DNA of 64,000 bases from Candidatus Zixiibacteriota bacterium (lineage in GTDB: Bacteria; Zixibacteria; MSB-5A5; GN15; JAAZOE01): contig JAZGGI010000034.1 of NCBI GenBank assembly GCA_036480375.1, forward strand, positions 1 through 64,000, in the 5' to 3' direction. The notes under the pieces were generated by a model. It saw only the letters and a list, made by a program, of their open reading frames with translations, had not been told where the DNA came from and made no database searches. A program made the translations under genes and the position numbers. This document shows, one piece after another, positions 61,249-64,000 of the stretch. How positions within the stretch are numbered: position 1 is the stretch's first letter; every line of letters begins with the position of its first letter.

Positions 61249-63144
61249 TTATTGTAAATTCTTCAAATTCTTATCAAGAAAACCTAAGATCGCTTCCCAG
61301 CCTTCTATATTATTGGCTCTTTTGGAAAAGCCGTGCCCCTCATCTTCAAATACTATGTATTCCACCAAAACTCCATTTTTCTTTACTGCTTCAACAATTT
61401 CGTCAGATTCAACCTGAAGAACTCGCGGGTCATTGGCGCCCTGTAAAATAATGAGTGGTTTCTTTATTTTTTCGGCATGAAAGAGCGGCGATATACTGCG
61501 GAGATAATCTTCTTGGGTTTCCGGATTTCCAAGTTCTTTATATAATGCCTCCTTAAAATCTTCCCACCATGCGGGAATACTTTTAAGAGTCCTTACCCAA
61601 TTGGAGACGCCAAAGATATCCACCCCGACATCAAATTCATCTGGCCTGAACGCCATGGCGGCCAGGACCATATACCCGCCATAACTGCCGCCGAGAATTC
61701 CAACCCGGCTGGTATCGACGAATCCGGTTGAGGCAAAATATTCTTTGGCCATGACACAATCATCTAAATCTCCTTTGCCATGATTCAAATCGTCGAGCTT
61801 ATAAAATGTTTTGCCATATCCTCTGCTTCCGCGATTATTTATGGCCAAAACGACATAACCATGATTTACCAAATATTGCGTTGTCGAATTATATCCGACC
61901 CGGGATTGTCCGCCCGGACCACCGTGGACCCAAACCAACGCCGGGGCCATTTCGCCAGGTTTGAGATGGGGCTTATATAATATTCCCGGTATTTCCAAAC
62001 CATCAAATGATTTAAACCTGACCACCTCCGCATCGACGAGGTCCTGGGGGTCAATTTCAGGATTCATAGAATTTGTCAGGCGATTATACTCTCCTGTTTC
62101 AAGATTATATATATAAAGATCACTCGGGGACCGGGAACCACTCATATAAAAAGTCATGTACTTCTCGCTTCTCGAAAATCCCACGGATGTTATATCGGCA
62201 TCCGGTAAATCCGGCGGATTAATAAGTTCCCCTGTTTCTGTATTGAGTATTTCTATTTCTGTTTTGGCATCATTGTTAACTCCGATAACTCTGTATTTGC
62301 CTTTATAAGAAAAATAGGAATACATAATATCCCAATCCGCAGTTTTTACAGCATCGGAAATCCCGCTTGAAATATCATATCTCGCCAAATACTTAAATTC
62401 GCTATTTTCGTCTGTTAGATAATAGAGATATTTCGAATCGACGCTAAATCCTCTCGGAGCAAAATCTATTTCACCCTCATGCGGAGTAATATGTTTCATC
62501 TCACCGGCTATATTATCATAAAGATATATATCCGCATCATGCATCGTCCTGGATTTGGAAAATACAATATATCGCTTATCATTGGAAATATCGCCAAATG
62601 TATAACCCCGGTCATTCTGATAAATCATTTGACTCGTCATTGTTCCCAGTTCCATCTCATAGATATCCATAAACCGGGGGTCGCGCCGATTGCATTCATA
62701 AAAGAATGATTTCAAATCATGGCTCCAACCCGCAAAAGTAGCCCGCGCTTCCGGCTCATCAATCAAATCAATGACGCTGCCATCTTCGTTTCGTACGTAT
62801 AGATGGTAAACTTCATTTCCACCCTGATCGCTGTCAAAGATTATACGATTATCAAAGGGAAAAAATGAAACCGCGTATATCGAGTTTGAATCCGAATGTG
62901 TGAGGGCTTGAGCATCGCCTCCTGTCATGGGGACAGTATAAGCATTATAGACTCCGGATATATTACTGGTAAAGAGTATTTTTGTTTCATCATGCGACAA
63001 TGATGCGCCAAATAGTGAAGTAGTATTGAGAAATTGCTCAATCGTATATTTCTTAACCTCATGATAATTATTCTGACTACATCCTGACGCTAAAAACGCG
63101 CAAATCACAGCCACGCAAACCATAGAATTTTTAAGATATTTCAT
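61249..63144 (-). CDS. S9 prolyl-oligopeptidase-family lipoprotein
   Basis: This 631-residue exported peptidase is lipidated at C22 (CAFLASGC). An N-terminal beta-propeller of TolB/PD40-like blades runs to about 370 (LSHDETKILFTSNISGVY, ISNDKRYIVFSKSRTMHD). The C-terminal alpha/beta-hydrolase has the catalytic triad S487 in GILGGSYGGYM, D572 in LQGANDPRV and H604 in EDEGHGFSK. PALVWVHGGPGGQSR forms the oxyanion region. Family S9C-type enzymes cleave short peptides, often after alanine, acyl groups or proline. It fits a peptide-scavenging role with the C10 and M14 peptidases. It is a single-gene unit. Confidence 0.9.
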   Translation of the reverse strand: MKYLKNSMVCVAVICAFLASGCSQNNYHEVKKYTIEQFLNTTSLFGASLSHDETKILFTSNISGVYNAYTVPMTGGDAQALTHSDSNSIYAVSFFPFDNRIIFDSDQGGNEVYHLYVRNEDGSVIDLIDEPEARATFAGWSHDLKSFFYECNRRDPRFMDIYEMELGTMTSQMIYQNDRGYTFGDISNDKRYIVFSKSRTMHDADIYLYDNIAGEMKHITPHEGEIDFAPRGFSVDSKYLYYLTDENSEFKYLARYDISSGISDAVKTADWDIMYSYFSYKGKYRVIGVNNDAKTEIEILNTETGELINPPDLPDADITSVGFSRSEKYMTFYMSGSRSPSDLYIYNLETGEYNRLTNSMNPEIDPQDLVDAEVVRFKSFDGLEIPGILYKPHLKPGEMAPALVWVHGGPGGQSRVGYNSTTQYLVNHGYVVLAINNRGSRGYGKTFYKLDDLNHGKGDLDDCVMAKEYFASTGFVDTSRVGILGGSYGGYMVLAAMAFRPDEFDVGVDIFGVSNWVRTLKSIPAWWEDFKEALYKELGNPETQEDYLRSISPLFHAEKIKKPLIILQGANDPRVLQVESDEIVEAVKKNGVLVEYIVFEDEGHGFSKRANNIEGWEAILGFLDKNLKNLQ

Positions 63145-63234
63145 AAATACCCCTTTTGAGAAAATAAGGATAACTGAAAAATAAGAAAGAGAGATTGGTG
63201 AAATAAATCAATATATTTTTGGCGTGGCGTGTAT

Positions 63235-63271
63235 AAAAAAAACTCCCCTCATGGCAATCCATGAGGGGAGT
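63235..63271 (-). terminator. rho-independent terminator for the OmpA/DUF11 gene
   Basis: ACTCCCCTCATGG and CCATGAGGGGAGT form a perfect 13-bp stem over CAAT. On the minus strand it is followed by eight T, 22 bp after the stop codon. Confidence 0.92.
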
Positions 63272-63292
63272 AAAGATAGTATATCTAATTAT

Positions 63293-64000
63293 CTATTTGA
63301 AGCGGACTTCGTTGGAAGTCTGAATAACTGGTTGATTATTCGAAGTTTTCATTTCAATAGAAGCCGCGCCGCCGCCGGATGGGGTAGCGCCTTCTATCGC
63401 GCGAATCCGATAACGGAATTCCAACTTCTGTGACGGATCAATTCGGTCTATTGAAATTAGCAGCTTCTGACCTTCGACTGTAACCGAAACATTGTTTCCG
63501 TTCAGAGTTGCGCTGTTGTCTAAATACTCCGCGCCGTCGGGAATGATATCGGTTAGGATCGTATTTTCGGCCGCAATCGCGCCGGTGTTCTCAATTGTTA
63601 AAATGACTTCCCAGGTATCATCGAGACCGGTTTCTAACACCGCTTGAGATGCTTCAAAAACGGTATCAAATGTAATCGGATTTAAGGTCATGGAAGTCGT
63701 CTTTTCCCAGCCGCCGGCGGGGATAGCGCTCGGAGCCATGAAGCCTCCAATTCTGGTTTTGATAATTACTTCCGTGCGCCGGTTGGGCTGCAGCAATTCG
63801 GAAGTATGCACGTTTTCGATAATTGGACGAGTGGCCGCGAAGCTCTCGAAAGAAAGTCGGTCGCGATCAACATTACGATTTACCGCCAGCCAATCCACTA
63901 CCGCTTTAGCGCGGGCCTCACCCAATTCCCAGTTGGACGGGAATTCGGGCGTGTTGATCTTGCGGTAATCGCAGTGACCCTCGACTTTGATATCGGCATC
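63293..64000 (-). CDS. OmpA-like and DUF11 domain protein, 5' part outside the window
   Basis: The visible 236 codons are the C-terminal part of a larger gene that runs past the right edge. They begin in an OmpA-like peptidoglycan-binding domain: DADIKVEGHCDYRKINTPEF, then SNWELGEARAKAVVDWLAVN and QPNRRTEVIIKTR. A DUF11-type beta domain follows (WEVILTIENTGAIAAENTIL, TDIIPDGAEYLDNSATLNG) and ends NEVRFK. OmpA domains anchor outer-membrane or surface proteins to the cell wall. DUF11 repeats are typical of long extracellular stalks, though here the order is reversed from many stalk proteins. The full architecture cannot be seen. Confidence 0.8.
   Translation of the reverse strand, partial: DADIKVEGHCDYRKINTPEFPSNWELGEARAKAVVDWLAVNRNVDRDRLSFESFAATRPIIENVHTSELLQPNRRTEVIIKTRIGGFMAPSAIPAGGWEKTTSMTLNPITFDTVFEASQAVLETGLDDTWEVILTIENTGAIAAENTILTDIIPDGAEYLDNSATLNGNNVSVTVEGQKLLISIDRIDPSQKLEFRYRIRAIEGATPSGGGAASIEMKTSNNQPVIQTSNEVRFK

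Noticed and set aside
1-64000. CRISPR array or rRNA operon
   Set aside because: No regularly spaced direct repeats with unique spacers and no rRNA-like conserved stretches were seen. The only tRNA-like sequence is the broken tRNA-Met.

Overview
The window looks like a stretch of a Gram-negative bacterial chromosome from the FCB side of the tree, most likely a candidate phylum such as Zixibacteria. That assignment is an inference, not a search result. It rests on paired dockerin-like C-terminal repeats (pattern GDAN..INVGDAVFLINH.FKGGPAP) on secreted proteins, two TonB-dependent receptors, a b558-type succinate dehydrogenase, lipoproteins and outer-membrane barrels. Most genes have clear Shine-Dalgarno sites, many starts overlap the preceding stop (ATGA or TAATG), and several starts are TTG behind strong ribosome sites.

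Layout. 1-2.8 kb: a two-gene module (excisionase-type HTH fused to an SF2 helicase, plus a small zinc-ribbon protein) with three tandem 10-bp repeats before it, lying between two related hairpin sequences in inverted orientation. 2.8-7.0 kb: minus-strand housekeeping genes (VWA membrane protein, polyprenyl diphosphate synthase, MazG). 7.1-12.8 kb: a mobile-element graveyard with transposase and tyrosine-recombinase remnants, three copies of a tRNA-Met(CAT) fragment, a 165-bp direct repeat flanking a thioredoxin-like lipoprotein gene, a DUF5680 gene and a TonB receptor. 12.8-28.3 kb: DUF1028 protein, HI0933-type flavoprotein, an M14 carboxypeptidase with a probably inactive paralogue, an ABC exporter with two paralogous permeases, a second TonB receptor, and a CBS protein with a DASS transporter. 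28.4-36.4 kb: AzgA-type purine permease; a thioredoxin-fold dockerin protein whose CxxC motif reads UGA-P-T-C (candidate selenoprotein); a calcium-repeat protein overlapping an outer-membrane barrel gene; and GatD-GatE, the amidotransferase known mainly from Archaea. 36.6-43.2 kb: a lysine-rich histone-H1-like protein with a C/H zinc motif, an unknown membrane protein, a four-gene corrinoid methyl-transfer operon, and a DUF4097 protein. 43.4-53.4 kb: C10 peptidase with dockerin repeats, nitroreductase, FHA-GAF-PP2C regulator, a gutted Ser/Thr kinase gene, and sdhCAB. 53.4-64 kb: IS3 and beta-propeller remnants, an FtsX/MacB-type permease, a putative lipoprotein, a frameshifted IS481 element, an S9 peptidase, and a truncated OmpA/DUF11 gene running off the right edge.

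How the genes may work together. The corrinoid operon (MttB-family methyltransferase, MetH-type activation protein, corrinoid protein, homocysteine methyltransferase) reads as a dissected methionine synthase fed by a methylated amine. GatDE would make Gln-tRNA(Gln) by transamidation. The secreted peptidases, TonB receptors and exporter fit a scavenging, protein-degrading life style. The strongest points for a second look are the in-frame UGA in the redox motif, the flanked helicase module, bacterial GatDE, and the split MetH-like operon.
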